A DNA stretch of 64,000 nucleotides from Cytobacillus pseudoceanisediminis (GCF_023516215.1 NZ_CP097349.1:4492001-4556000); one strand, 5' to 3'. Counted from the first letter of the stretch, positions 7,678-16,629 are shown. Notes: generated by a model from the sequence alone, not told the origin. Numbers and translations are program-made.

Positions 7678-8682
7678 TTGAAAAATAAAAAAGTGACAGC
7701 CATGGATGTCGCTCGGCTGGCAGGCGTTTCGCAATCGAGCGTGTCCAGGGCTTTTAGTGAAAATTCAAGTATCTCATCAAAAAAGAAAAAGCTTATTCTG
7801 GAGGCTGCTGAACAGCTGGGCTATCAGCCGAATGCCATTGCCCGCGGCCTGATCACGAATCAGTCCCGCATCATAGGGATTGTCATGCGGAATATCCAGA
7901 ACCCTTTTTATCCGGAAATCCTCGATAAGTTCTACAGCAGGCTGGCTGAAAAAGGGTACAAGGTAATGTTTATCAACTCCCAGAATAACGAAATCCAAGA
8001 GGATGAAGTGAGCCATTTAATTGAGTACAGCGTGGAGGGAGCCATCATCACAGATGCGCTTTTGACCTCTTCGACTGTGCAGAAGTTTACCCGCAATGGC
8101 ATCTCGGTCGTCCTGTTTAACCGATATGTGAACGATTCCTTAAGCAGTGCTGTTGTGTGCGATAACTTTGCTGCCGGTAAAAGGATAGGGCACTACTTGA
8201 TAGAAAAAGGACATGAAAATCTCGCCTTTATCTCCGGACCGATGAATACATCAACAACAGTGGATCGGAAAAATGGGTTCCAGGAAGCTTTGAAGGAACA
8301 CGGCATTTCTTCCTTTTTAACCGAAAATGGCCTTTATTCGTATGAAGGAGGAGTTGCAGCAGCGGAAAAGCTGCTGGAGCAGGATAAAAAGATAGATGCC
8401 ATCTTCTGTGCAAATGATATATCCGCTTTTGGCGCAATGGATTATCTGAAGAAACAGGGTATCAGAATCCCTGAGGATATTTCGGTCATAGGCTTTGACA
8501 ATGTGGCTATGTCGGATTGGTCATCCTATGAATTAACCACCTGGCATCAGCCGGTCGATGAAATGGTCGATTATTCGATTAACCTTCTTTTAGAGCACAT
8601 TAACGGGGATATGGACACCCCTGAAATTCAAAGAATAGAAGGGCATTTGGTGGAAAGAGGATCGGTAGCGGACAGAAGGTGA
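7678..8682 (+). CDS. LacI-family transcriptional regulator
   Basis: DNA-binding repressor of 334 residues. The N-terminal LacI HTH (VTAMDVARLAGVSQSSVSRA, about residues 5-24) and hinge helix NAIARGLIT precede a periplasmic-binding-like effector domain (IIGIVMRNIQNPFYPEI, CANDISAFGAMDYL, PEDISVIGFDN). Start is TTG at 7678, 7 nt after AGGAGGA; the nearby ATG at 7673 reads straight into a stop. It sits after the HisD-like gene and before GntP and is the obvious candidate to bind the two 16-bp palindromes at 4524 and 6301, probably released by the pathway substrate. Confidence 0.9.
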   Translation: MKNKKVTAMDVARLAGVSQSSVSRAFSENSSISSKKKKLILEAAEQLGYQPNAIARGLITNQSRIIGIVMRNIQNPFYPEILDKFYSRLAEKGYKVMFINSQNNEIQEDEVSHLIEYSVEGAIITDALLTSSTVQKFTRNGISVVLFNRYVNDSLSSAVVCDNFAAGKRIGHYLIEKGHENLAFISGPMNTSTTVDRKNGFQEALKEHGISSFLTENGLYSYEGGVAAAEKLLEQDKKIDAIFCANDISAFGAMDYLKKQGIRIPEDISVIGFDNVAMSDWSSYELTTWHQPVDEMVDYSINLLLEHINGDMDTPEIQRIEGHLVERGSVADRR

Positions 8683-8738
8683 TGGAGAGAAGGCAGGGGT
8701 TTTAGTAAAACCAATTTTACATCTTTGAAGTTCGATAA

Positions 8739-8861
8739 GTGTCTAGCTCCAGGCGCCATCGGCTCGAGGTCATAAGCCAATCCGTCCAAAAGGTTAAAGA
8801 ACAACCTTTCAGCCGGCTTGTCTTATGCTTGTCGCCGAAAGCGGGCGCCTTGCGCTTTTCT
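8739..8861. repeat. Bacillaceae-type intergenic hairpin repeat
   Basis: A nested imperfect palindrome: AGGCGCC (8751-8757) with GGCGCCT (8844-8850), CATAAG with CTTATG, and AAAGGTT (8789-8795) with AACCTTT (8803-8809). It starts GTGTCTAGCTCCAG and ends GCGCCTTGCGCTTTTC, sequences I remember as recurring between genes in many Bacillaceae genomes. It ends 14 bp before the GntP start codon, so the GntP leader would carry a long hairpin. Confidence 0.7.
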
Positions 8862-8875
8862 GATAGGAGGATCTT

Positions 8876-10186
8876 ATGCTAAGTATGATTGGATTGCTTG
8901 GGGGGATTGGGCTTCTCATCTATTTAACGATGAGAGGGATGAACCTGCTGCTTGCTGCCCCTCTTGCCGCATTTATTGTTGCAATATTCAGTGGATTACC
9001 GATTTTTCCTCAGCTGGCAGGCGAGGGTGAAGTCAATTTTCTAACCAACTATATGAACGGGTTTGCCGGGTTTATTACATCCTGGTATTTGATGTTCTTA
9101 TTCGGTGCCATTTTTGGAAAACTAATGGAGGATAGCGGAGCAGCAGATAGTGTTTCCAAATGGATTATCGACAAGATTGGCATGAAACGGGCAGCGTTGG
9201 CTGTTGTCATTGCCTGTGCGGTCTTAACATATGGCGGTGTAAGTCTGTTTGTTGTTGCATTTTCCGTCTATCCAATGGCCTTGAGCCTATTTAAGGAAGC
9301 CAACCTGCCAAGAAGGTTCATACCGGCAGCTCTTGCCTTCGGTTCGACTACATTTACCATGACGTCAGCGGGTTCACCGGAAATCCAGAACTGGATTCCG
9401 ATTGAATTCCTGGGAACTTCCCCATATGCCGCCTGGGAAGTCAGCTTTATTGTTGCTGTCTTTATGATGGCATTTGGATACTGGTGGCTGAAGAAAATGA
9501 TTAACAAAGCGATCCGCAATGGAGAAAAATTTGAGGCAAGAGAAACGGATTCTGCGTTGATCCGCGAAAACCTGCCAAGCCCGATGTTAAGTATGATTCC
9601 GCTCTTGGTCGTCCTTGTGATTTCATTTATCTTCCATGATTCATTGGCACAGTCAGCCCTTATTATCGCGTTATTGAGCGGCTGCTTTGCAACCTATTTT
9701 CTTAACCGCAAGTATTTTACAAATGTATGGGGAGCCGTGTCTGAAGGAACGATTGGCGCATTGATTGCCATTGCCAATACATCTGCGGTTGTAGGCTTTG
9801 GCGGTGTGGCTAAAGCAACACCTGCCTTTGCAAGTGCAGTTGATGCCATGACAAGCATTCCGGGAAGCCCATTAATCGGCGGAGCTCTGGCTGTTGCTGT
9901 CATTGCAGGTCTGACCGGATCTGCTTCAGGTGGCCAATCCATCGCATTGCCGCTGCTTGCCCCGCATTATCTGGATATGGGTGTCAATGCAAGTGAACTC
10001 CATCGTGTTGTGGCGATATCATCCGGATCGATTGATTCCTTGCCGCATGGCGGCTACGTTGTGACAACCATCCGTGCCATCTGCGGTGAATCGCATAAGG
10101 ATGCCTATCCGGCATTTGGTGCATTGACAGTAATTGTTCCGATACTTGGTGTGATTTTAGCGGTCATTTTATTTTCGATTTTCTAA
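8876..10186 (+). CDS. GntP-family permease 1
   Basis: Integral membrane proton symporter of 436 residues, about 12 hydrophobic segments. Family hallmarks are MTYGG-like LTYGGVSLFVVAFSVYP, FTMTSAGSPEIQN and GSASGGQSIALPLL. GntP proteins import gluconate and related hydroxy acids, including 3- and 4-hydroxybutyrate in some branches. Start ATG is 5 nt after TAGGAGG. It belongs with the LacI module upstream (4571-8682) by orientation, although the hairpin repeat intervenes. GntP permease 2 (13640) is a clear paralog with the same start pattern and motifs. Confidence 0.87.
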   Translation: MLSMIGLLGGIGLLIYLTMRGMNLLLAAPLAAFIVAIFSGLPIFPQLAGEGEVNFLTNYMNGFAGFITSWYLMFLFGAIFGKLMEDSGAADSVSKWIIDKIGMKRAALAVVIACAVLTYGGVSLFVVAFSVYPMALSLFKEANLPRRFIPAALAFGSTTFTMTSAGSPEIQNWIPIEFLGTSPYAAWEVSFIVAVFMMAFGYWWLKKMINKAIRNGEKFEARETDSALIRENLPSPMLSMIPLLVVLVISFIFHDSLAQSALIIALLSGCFATYFLNRKYFTNVWGAVSEGTIGALIAIANTSAVVGFGGVAKATPAFASAVDAMTSIPGSPLIGGALAVAVIAGLTGSASGGQSIALPLLAPHYLDMGVNASELHRVVAISSGSIDSLPHGGYVVTTIRAICGESHKDAYPAFGALTVIVPILGVILAVILFSIF

Positions 10187-10199
10187 ATGGCTTTAGCGG

Positions 10200-10237
10200 A
10201 AAGACAGAGGGGTTTAGTCTCTCTGTCTTTCTTTTTA
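10200..10237 (+). terminator. Intrinsic terminator after GntP 1
   Basis: AAAGACAGAG (10200-10209) pairs with CTCTGTCTTT (10221-10230), followed by a T tract. It shares the GACAG...CTCTCTGTCTTT pattern and the TTTATAAAA exit with the terminator at 4143. Confidence 0.85.
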
Positions 10238-10260
10238 TAAAAAGCCGCTGTGTGCAGTGG

Positions 10261-10385
10261 TTTATTTGCAAAAATCCCACCTTTATTTGCAGCATTGGCC
10301 ATTTATTTGCAGGTTCTAACAGTTTATTTGCAAATTAACATCTTTATTTGCAGGTTACCCGCTTTTATTTGCAAAGTTCACAATC
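10261..10385 (+). repeat. TTTATTTGCA periodic array 2 (6 units, 20-21-bp period)
   Basis: The TATTTGC cores start at 10263, 10284, 10304, 10325, 10345 and 10366, alternating 21 and 20 bp apart. All six carry TTTATTTGCA without a mismatch. The last unit runs into GTTCACAATC (10376-10385), one base different from the cap of array 1. It lies 24 bp behind the GntP terminator, which is close in sequence to the one before array 1. Confidence 0.87.
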
Positions 10386-10452
10386 GGCAACACAGAAAGC
10401 TACGCTCCTGCGCAGTTCGCAATTGACCTATCCTCTCTATTTGTTTTAAGAG

Positions 10453-10461
10453 TGCTATAAT
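10453..10461 (+). promoter_or_regulatory. Candidate extended -10 promoter of the sigma-54 activator gene
   Basis: TGCTATAAT (TGnTATAAT form) lies 32 bp before the GTG start at 10494. This would give vegetative, low-level expression of the activator. Confidence 0.4.
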
Positions 10462-10493
10462 TTAGAAAATTATAATAGAAGGAGGAATCCTTT

Positions 10494-12278
10494 GTGCCGC
10501 AATTACATATTGATGAGCTTCTCTATGTGAAAAACTGGATGACACCCAGCCCTTTTTGTATTCAGCCGGGGCAAACACTGGGTGAAGCTGCAAAAATGAT
10601 GGTGGATCTTCATCTGGAAAGCCTGCCAGTATTGGATGAGCAGAATGGGTTAGTCGGTATGATTACATCAAGAAAGCTGCTTAACTACTTTTCCCAGGGA
10701 AACTCAGGGGACACTTTGATTGGCAGTATCCCCAAATCGAATCTGGCAGCTGTCCGGCCAGATGATTCGATCCTTGATATTTTGTCGCTTCCATATGATC
10801 AGCTTCCTGTCATAGGTGAAAATGGCAAATTGCTTGGCATCCTGACAACCAGGGATATGCTTGACGGGCTTTCCAAATACCTGCATAACCTGAGGCAAAA
10901 GCAAAATTCAGATGGTGCTCTTGGCGCAATTTTGGAAAGTGCCTATGAGGGGATAGCCGTTGTTGATCAAAACGGCATCCTGCAGGAATTCAATGAAGCA
11001 TACAGCCGTTTTACCGGAGTTAACCGGGAGGATGCGATTGGCAGGCATGTGACAGAAGTAATCGATAACACCCATCTTCATGAGACGGTAAAGACCGGAA
11101 TAGCCGAACGCGGGGTTCTCCAGAACATCCAGGGGCATGACATGGTGGTGCACCGGATTCCGCTCAAGAAGGAAGGCAAGATTGTCGGGGCGATAGGAAT
11201 GCTGATTTTTGAAGGGGTCTCGGAGGTTTATAAAATCTATGAAAGGCTGCAGGAAAATCAAACGGCTAAGCCGGATCTTTTCACAAAGAAAAAGGAAAGC
11301 GATAGCCGGATTACGATTGATCAGATCATTGGGAAAAGCGAAGGCATCTCAGATGTAAAGCGGCTGGCACGGAAGGCGGCAAGGACTGCGGCAACTGTTC
11401 TGATAACGGGTGAGAGCGGGACAGGTAAAGAGATGTTCGCAAAAAGCATCCACCATCTCAGCCCCTTTTCGACCGGGCCGTTCATCAGTGTGAACTGCGG
11501 GGCCATTCCAGAGCACTTATTCGAATCCGAACTCTTCGGCTATGAAGAAGGTGCATTTACCGGAGCGAAAAAGGGCGGCAAGCCCGGAAAATTCGAACTG
11601 GCAGACAACGGTACTATTTTTCTCGATGAAATCGGGGAGATGCCGCTTGTCATGCAGACCAAACTGCTGCGGGTTCTGCAGGAAAAAGAAGCCGAACGTG
11701 TCGGCGGTGTGAAGAAGTATCGAATCAATGTCAGAGTAATCGCAGCGACAAACCGTGACCTAATGCAAATGATTGAAACAGGGGAGTTCCGGGAGGATCT
11801 ATACTACAGGCTGAACATTATCCAGCTTCACATCCCGCCGCTGCGTGAACGGAAAAAGGATATCCCCGTCCTGCTGATCCATTATCTGAGAGAAATTTGT
11901 GAGAGGTATCAGGTACCGGGAAAAATATTCACCTCTGAAGCGGTGAATGCATTTGTACGGCATCCATGGAGGGGAAATATTCGCGAGATGGTCAATACGG
12001 TGGAGCAGCTGGTTACCCTGGTGGATGGGAAGGTCATTGACTATCACCATTTGCCTGAGATGTTGAAAAGGTCTGAACCTATTACTAAAGATGGGAAAGA
12101 ACCGTCATTAGCTGTCGGATCCATAGAGGAAGCCAGGTTTCTGGGAAATCAAAGAGAATCGGAATTAATTCTTGATGCTTTAAGAAAGGCGGGCGGGAAT
12201 AAATCGAAGGCTGCTGATTTACTGGGGATACATCGGACGACCCTCTACCAAAAGCTGAAGAAGCATGGAATAACGTGA
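10494..12278 (+). CDS. Sigma-54 (SigL)-dependent activator with CBS and PAS sensor domains
   Basis: Enhancer-binding protein of 594 residues. Domains in order: two CBS motifs (about 14-128, MTSRKLLNYF and LTTRDMLDGL), a PAS domain (about 142-250, AYEGIAVVDQNG), the AAA+ ATPase (about 285-520) with Walker A GESGTGKE, the sigma-54 contact loop GAFTGA and Walker B IFLDEIGEM, and a Fis-type HTH (NKSKAADLLGIHRTTLYQKL). CBS suggests adenosine-ligand or small-molecule sensing and PAS a second signal. Start GTG behind AGGAGGAAT. Upstream activator sites and a -24/-12 promoter begin 2 bp after its stop, so it very probably controls the iron dehydrogenase-GntP-MmsA genes. A relative is encoded at 51196. 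Confidence 0.93.
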   Translation: MPQLHIDELLYVKNWMTPSPFCIQPGQTLGEAAKMMVDLHLESLPVLDEQNGLVGMITSRKLLNYFSQGNSGDTLIGSIPKSNLAAVRPDDSILDILSLPYDQLPVIGENGKLLGILTTRDMLDGLSKYLHNLRQKQNSDGALGAILESAYEGIAVVDQNGILQEFNEAYSRFTGVNREDAIGRHVTEVIDNTHLHETVKTGIAERGVLQNIQGHDMVVHRIPLKKEGKIVGAIGMLIFEGVSEVYKIYERLQENQTAKPDLFTKKKESDSRITIDQIIGKSEGISDVKRLARKAARTAATVLITGESGTGKEMFAKSIHHLSPFSTGPFISVNCGAIPEHLFESELFGYEEGAFTGAKKGGKPGKFELADNGTIFLDEIGEMPLVMQTKLLRVLQEKEAERVGGVKKYRINVRVIAATNRDLMQMIETGEFREDLYYRLNIIQLHIPPLRERKKDIPVLLIHYLREICERYQVPGKIFTSEAVNAFVRHPWRGNIREMVNTVEQLVTLVDGKVIDYHHLPEMLKRSEPITKDGKEPSLAVGSIEEARFLGNQRESELILDALRKAGGNKSKAADLLGIHRTTLYQKLKKHGIT

Positions 12279-12279
12279 A

Positions 12280-12335
12280 TGTAGTGTAGTGGTTTCGCTA
12301 CAAGATATCTACAGTTGTAGTGTAGCAGCTACACT
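12280..12335. promoter_or_regulatory. Upstream activator sites for the 10494 regulator
   Basis: TGTAGTGTAG occurs twice (12280-12289 and 12316-12325). Its inverse partners CTACA lie at 12298-12302, 12309-12313 and 12329-12333, giving CTACA-GT-TGTAG and AGTGTAG-CAG-CTACACT palindromes. The cluster ends about 40 bp before the -24 element, a usual distance for a sigma-54 enhancer. Confidence 0.7.
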
Positions 12336-12374
12336 TTGGCAGAAATAGAACACTGACTTTACTGGGTTTCATAG

Positions 12375-12391
12375 TTGGCACACTCCTTGCA
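12375..12391 (+). promoter_or_regulatory. Sigma-54 (-24/-12) promoter
   Basis: TTGGCACACTCCTTGCA matches TGGCAC-N5-TTGC exactly with correct GG-to-GC spacing. The predicted start at about 12402 leaves a short leader containing AAAGGGGTGG before the ATG at 12430. Confidence 0.88.
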
Positions 12392-12429
12392 AGTATAGTA
12401 GTAACGAAGCAAAAGGGGTGGAATGTTCA

Positions 12430-13624
12430 ATGGAGAAACCAGCAGTTTTCCGTGTGCCGGAAGCGATCTTATATGGAAGGGGATCTTCCGAAAAAGTTGG
12501 TGCTGAAGCGGCGCTTAGAGGGAAAAAGCATTAATAATCAGTGACAAAATAATGGATCAGCTCGGTTATGTAAGCGAATGCAGAACTCTTCTTCAGGAAG
12601 CCGGAGTAAAAAGCGAGGTATACCTTGGGGTAGCATCTGAACCAACTGATGAGTATGTAGTAGAAGCATTGACGCTTTTTCAAAAAGAGCAATGCGACAT
12701 GGTCATCTCAGTAGGAGGCGGCAGCTGTATTGATACGGCGAAAGCCATCGCCGTTCTCGCAACGAATGGCGGCTATATCGGCGATTATATGGGAGGAAGG
12801 AAACTGGCACAGAATGCGCCTGTACCTCACATTGCCATTCCAACGACAGCCGGGACAGGCTCAGAGGCAACAGATGTAACAGTCATTACGAACTCATTCA
12901 ATGATGTAAAAATGATGATTAAGCAGCCTGCCTTCATGCCGAGTGTAGCAATTGTGGATCCTTTGCTCACGATATCCTCTCCGAAGAATGTTACATCTGC
13001 AACAGGGGTGGATGCATTAAGCCATGCCATTGAAGCATATCTGTCTAAAAAAGCACATCCAATGACCGATACGATGGCGGTATCAGCTATGAAACTGATC
13101 GTGGAAAATATTTTAACCGCTTACAATGAGGGGAAAACGTCGATGCCCGTGAGGCGATGAGCCTTGGTTCTCTCCAGGCTGGAATGGCGTTCTCAAACGC
13201 ATCCGTATGCCTTGTGCACGGAATGAGCCGTCCCATTGGAGCTTTATTCCATGTACCGCATGGAATCTCGAATGCCATGCTCTTGCCGGCCGTATTGGAA
13301 TTCAGCCAGGAAGCATGTATTGATCGCTTAGCAGATATCGGACGAATTTTTCAGCCTGATAATGAAAGCCTTACCAGAGAAGAAGCAGCTGAAATCGCTG
13401 TTCAATCTGTTAAGGATTTGTGTTTGAAATTAAATATTCCTAACTTAAGAGGATGGGGAATTGACGAAGAAGCGTTTAAGGCTGCGATAAGTAAAATGGC
13501 AACTGATGCGATTGACAGCGGCAGCCCTGGCAACAATCCAAGAGTCCCGACTCAGAGCGAGCTGGAAGAGCTATACCATGTTTGCTATGAATATCAGTTT
13601 TCCTCTGAAACAGAAAAAGTGTAA
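12430..13624 (+). CDS. Iron-containing alcohol dehydrogenase, frame broken twice
   Basis: Group III NAD-dependent metal alcohol dehydrogenase. The ATG at 12430 opens 35 codons (MEKPAVFRVPEAILYGRGSS) that stop early; one missing base near 12523-12529 leads into the next frame (LIISDKIMDQLGYV, VISVGGGSCIDTAKAIAV, IPTTAGTGSEATDVTV, GVDALSHAIEAY). A second missing A near 13134-13137 leads to the last part (HGMSRPIGALFHVPHG). Reconstructed length is about 398 residues, normal for the family. Both breaks are in A/G runs and all family motifs remain. The usual metal-ligand His of MSHP reads Arg here (MSRP), a variant I also recall in other members. Under sigma-54 control beside MmsA, oxidation of a 3- or 4-hydroxy acid is a reasonable guess. 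Confidence 0.83.
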
Positions 13625-13639
13625 CAGGGGGACAATCAG

Positions 13640-14992
13640 ATGCTTGGAATGCTGGGGTTAATCGCTTCACTGATTCTATTAATGTATCTAACAATGAAAG
13701 GCGTAAATATAATTATTGCCGCCATCATCAGCGCCGTTGTGGTTGCTGTTTCAGGAGGACTTAACCTTGAGACTGCCCTGACAGAGCATTATATGACGGG
13801 CTTTACAAATTATTTTTACTCATGGTTTCTAATCTTCCTGCTTGGGGCAGTTTTCGGAAAAATTATGCAGGTAACTAAGGCGGCTGACAGTATTGCGAAT
13901 TGGGTTAAGGATACACTGGGCCCATCGAGAGCTGTATTTGCTGTCGTGGCCGCAGCGGCGATTATGACATATGGCGGCGTCAGCTTGTTTGTAGTCGGCT
14001 TCGCAGTGTATCCAATCGCTGTTTCCTTATTTAAAGTGGCCAATCTGCCGCATCGCTTTATCCCGGCCGCTTTGGTTTTCGGTTCGATTTCGTTTACGAT
14101 GACAGCACCGGGCTCGCCGGAAATCCAAAACCTGATTCCAACTGAGTTTTTCGGAACAAAGCCGACTGCAGGTGGAATCATTGGAGTGTTAATGGCATTA
14201 ATCATAATGATAACAGGCGGTATTTTACTAAGCCGAATGGTGAAAAAAGCGGTTCAAAATGGAGAGGTATTTTCTTTGCCGAATCAGCAGTCCGGTGCTG
14301 CAAATGAGTCGGCGGCTGCTCTGGAAACGGAGCTGTCCATGCAAAGGCCTGATGCTGCACCTGCAGGGAAGGACTTCCCGCATGTATTGATGGCGATATT
14401 GCCGCTGGCTTCCGTTATTGCCATATTAAACACAGCAGCCAACTTTACTTCGTCAACGGCGGCCGCTTTAATTTCCCTGACGAGCGGGATCATTTTGGCA
14501 TGTGTATTGATGATTAAATATCTGGTTGGATTTTGGGAGGCTTTGGCAAAAGGTGCCCAGGATGCTTTAGTCGCTGCGGCTAATACGTGTGCGGTTGTGG
14601 GCTTCGGAAGTGTTGCCGCCCAGGTTGCTGCCTTTGATACATTCGTCGATGCTCTGGTCAATATTCCTGGACCTCCCTTAATGGGACTGGCGATAGCCGT
14701 TACGTTGATTTGCGGGATTACAGGCTCGGCTTCAGGCGGTTTGGGGATTGCCCTTCCGATTCTGGCGCCTATGTATATGGCCCAAGGCCTCGATCCTGGG
14801 GCGATGCACAGGATTTCAGCACTTGCTTCGGGCGGTCTGGATTCACTTCCGCATAATGGCTATGTCGTTACGACGATCCGGGCAATATGCGGGGAAACCC
14901 ATAAGCGTTCCTACTGGCCAATTTTTATCCTGAGTGCAGCAATGCCAACGGCTGTGTTATTCCTGGCTGTGATCTTATATTCAATTTTTTAA
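13640..14992 (+). CDS. GntP-family permease 2
   Basis: Membrane permease of 450 residues, about 12 hydrophobic segments, paralogous to permease 1: MTYGGVSLFVVGFAVYP, FTMTAPGSPEIQN, GSASGGLGIALPIL and LDSLPHNGYVVTTIRAICGE correspond segment by segment. It has a longer hydrophilic loop near residues 210-245 rich in Ala/Glu. It starts 15 bp after the iron dehydrogenase behind AGGGGGA and is read from the sigma-54 promoter at 12375. It is the likely importer of the hydroxy acid oxidised by the flanking dehydrogenases. Confidence 0.88.
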   Translation: MLGMLGLIASLILLMYLTMKGVNIIIAAIISAVVVAVSGGLNLETALTEHYMTGFTNYFYSWFLIFLLGAVFGKIMQVTKAADSIANWVKDTLGPSRAVFAVVAAAAIMTYGGVSLFVVGFAVYPIAVSLFKVANLPHRFIPAALVFGSISFTMTAPGSPEIQNLIPTEFFGTKPTAGGIIGVLMALIIMITGGILLSRMVKKAVQNGEVFSLPNQQSGAANESAAALETELSMQRPDAAPAGKDFPHVLMAILPLASVIAILNTAANFTSSTAAALISLTSGIILACVLMIKYLVGFWEALAKGAQDALVAAANTCAVVGFGSVAAQVAAFDTFVDALVNIPGPPLMGLAIAVTLICGITGSASGGLGIALPILAPMYMAQGLDPGAMHRISALASGGLDSLPHNGYVVTTIRAICGETHKRSYWPIFILSAAMPTAVLFLAVILYSIF

Positions 14993-15029
14993 AACAATAG
15001 ACTTCTAATTTTGAAAGGGGATTTTACTC

Positions 15030-16487
15030 ATGACAGCGACAACAACAAAGGTATTAAAGAACTTTATCAATGGCGAATGGGTGGATGCAAACACGGATAA
15101 ATTCGAATTGGTGCCAAACCCTGCAACGGGCGAGGAGCTTGCACGCACTCCGATCTCAACCCGCGAAGATGTCGATAAAGCTGTTCAGGCTGCCAAAGAA
15201 GCGTTTAAAACCTGGAGCAAAACGCCGGTGCCAAAAAGAGCTAGAATTCTATTTAAATATCAGCAGCTTTTAGTAGATAACTGGGACGAGCTGGCAAAGC
15301 TGATTACACAGGAAAACGGCAAGAACTATAAAGAAGCATACGGTGAGGTTCAGCGCGGAATTGAATGTGTGGAATTTGCTGCAGGCGCGCCATCTCTTAT
15401 GATGGGTAAGCAGCTTCCTGACATTGCAACGAATATAGAATCGGGCATGTACCGCTACCCGGTTGGGGTCATCGGCGGCATCACGCCTTTCAACTTCCCG
15501 ATGATGGTACCTTGCTGGATGTTCCCGCTTGCGATTGCGTGCGGAAACACATTCGTCTTAAAGCCGTCTGAAAGAACGCCAATCCTGGCTAACCGCCTGG
15601 CAGAGCTGTTCACAGAAGCAGGTCTGCCGGCAGGGGTATTCAATATCGTCCATGGTGCGCATGATGTGGTGAACAGCCTGATCGACCATAAGGATGTACC
15701 GGCTATTTCTTTCGTTGGCTCCCAGCCTGTTGCCGAGTATATATACAAGTCAGCTACAGCGAACGGCAAACGCGTACAGGCGCTTGCTGGTGCGAAAAAT
15801 CACTCTATAGTTATGCCTGATGCAGACCTTGATGGAGCTGTTAAAGAAATAATTGCTGCTGCTTACGGGTCAGCAGGTGAAAGGTGCATGGCCTGCTCTG
15901 TAGTAGTAGCTGTGGATTCTGTTGCCGACGAGCTTGTTGAGAAATTGAATGAGCAGGCAAGCCAGCTGACTATTGGAAACGGATTGGATGAGGATGTCTT
16001 CTTAGGACCAGTTATCCGCCAGGAAAACAAGGAGCGCACAAGCAATTATATTGAAATTGGCGAAAAAGAAGGAGCTTCTCTTGTGCGAGATGGCCGCAAA
16101 GACGAAGCATATCACGAAAATGGCTATTTCATTGGACCAACGATCTTTGACAATGTAAACCCATCCATGAAAATCTGGAAAGAAGAAATTTTCGCACCAG
16201 TTTTATCCATCGTACGTGTGAAGAGCCTGGAAGAAGCAATCGAGCTCACCAACAAATCCGACTTTGGTAATGGCGCCTGCCTGTTTACTCAAAATGGAAG
16301 CAGCGTCCGCTACTTCAGAGAAAACATTGAAGTAGGCATGCTCGGCGTCAACATCGGCGTACCGGCTCCAATGGCCTTCTTCCCATTCTCCGGCTGGAAG
16401 AATTCGTTCTATGGAGACCTTCACGCCAACGGAACAGATGGTGTGGAATTCTATACGAGGAGAAAGATGCTGACTGCACGCTGGTAA
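15030..16487 (+). CDS. mmsA: CoA-acylating methylmalonate-semialdehyde dehydrogenase
   Basis: NAD- and CoA-dependent oxidative decarboxylation of methylmalonate semialdehyde or malonate semialdehyde to propionyl-CoA or acetyl-CoA. The 485-residue protein has the MmsA/IolA signature: [55 protein letters not shown] and the catalytic Cys in GERCMACS. The family's C-terminal segment [15 protein letters not shown] is present. Start ATG behind GAAAGGGGA. As the last gene of the sigma-54 unit it would convert the semialdehyde made by the iron dehydrogenase into a CoA ester, for example 3-hydroxypropionate to acetyl-CoA. The enzyme name is firm, the pathway substrate inferred. Confidence 0.92.
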   Translation: MTATTTKVLKNFINGEWVDANTDKFELVPNPATGEELARTPISTREDVDKAVQAAKEAFKTWSKTPVPKRARILFKYQQLLVDNWDELAKLITQENGKNYKEAYGEVQRGIECVEFAAGAPSLMMGKQLPDIATNIESGMYRYPVGVIGGITPFNFPMMVPCWMFPLAIACGNTFVLKPSERTPILANRLAELFTEAGLPAGVFNIVHGAHDVVNSLIDHKDVPAISFVGSQPVAEYIYKSATANGKRVQALAGAKNHSIVMPDADLDGAVKEIIAAAYGSAGERCMACSVVVAVDSVADELVEKLNEQASQLTIGNGLDEDVFLGPVIRQENKERTSNYIEIGEKEGASLVRDGRKDEAYHENGYFIGPTIFDNVNPSMKIWKEEIFAPVLSIVRVKSLEEAIELTNKSDFGNGACLFTQNGSSVRYFRENIEVGMLGVNIGVPAPMAFFPFSGWKNSFYGDLHANGTDGVEFYTRRKMLTARW

Positions 16488-16500
16488 AAATAAGAGAGAT

Positions 16501-16535
16501 GAGGCACCTGCAATGAAATGCAGGTGCCTCTTTTT
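16501..16535 (+). terminator. Strong intrinsic terminator after mmsA
   Basis: GAGGCACCTGCA (16501-16512) and TGCAGGTGCCTC (16519-16530) form a perfect 12-bp stem with a 6-nt loop and TTTTT. Confidence 0.93.
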
Positions 16536-16583
16536 GTTAATCACATAGACCCATATATTTTAAAAAAAGAGTGCAAAAGGTCA

Positions 16584-16609
16584 CAAAATTTCACGTTTTC
16601 TGTCGATAT
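16584..16609 (+). promoter_or_regulatory. Candidate SigD (flagellar/chemotaxis) promoter
   Basis: CAAA, 14 nt, then GTCGATAT closely resembles the SigD consensus TAAA-N15-GCCGATAT. It lies right before the chemoreceptor genes, which are typical SigD targets. Confidence 0.5.
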
Positions 16610-16629
16610 AATAAAGGAGTATAAATGAG

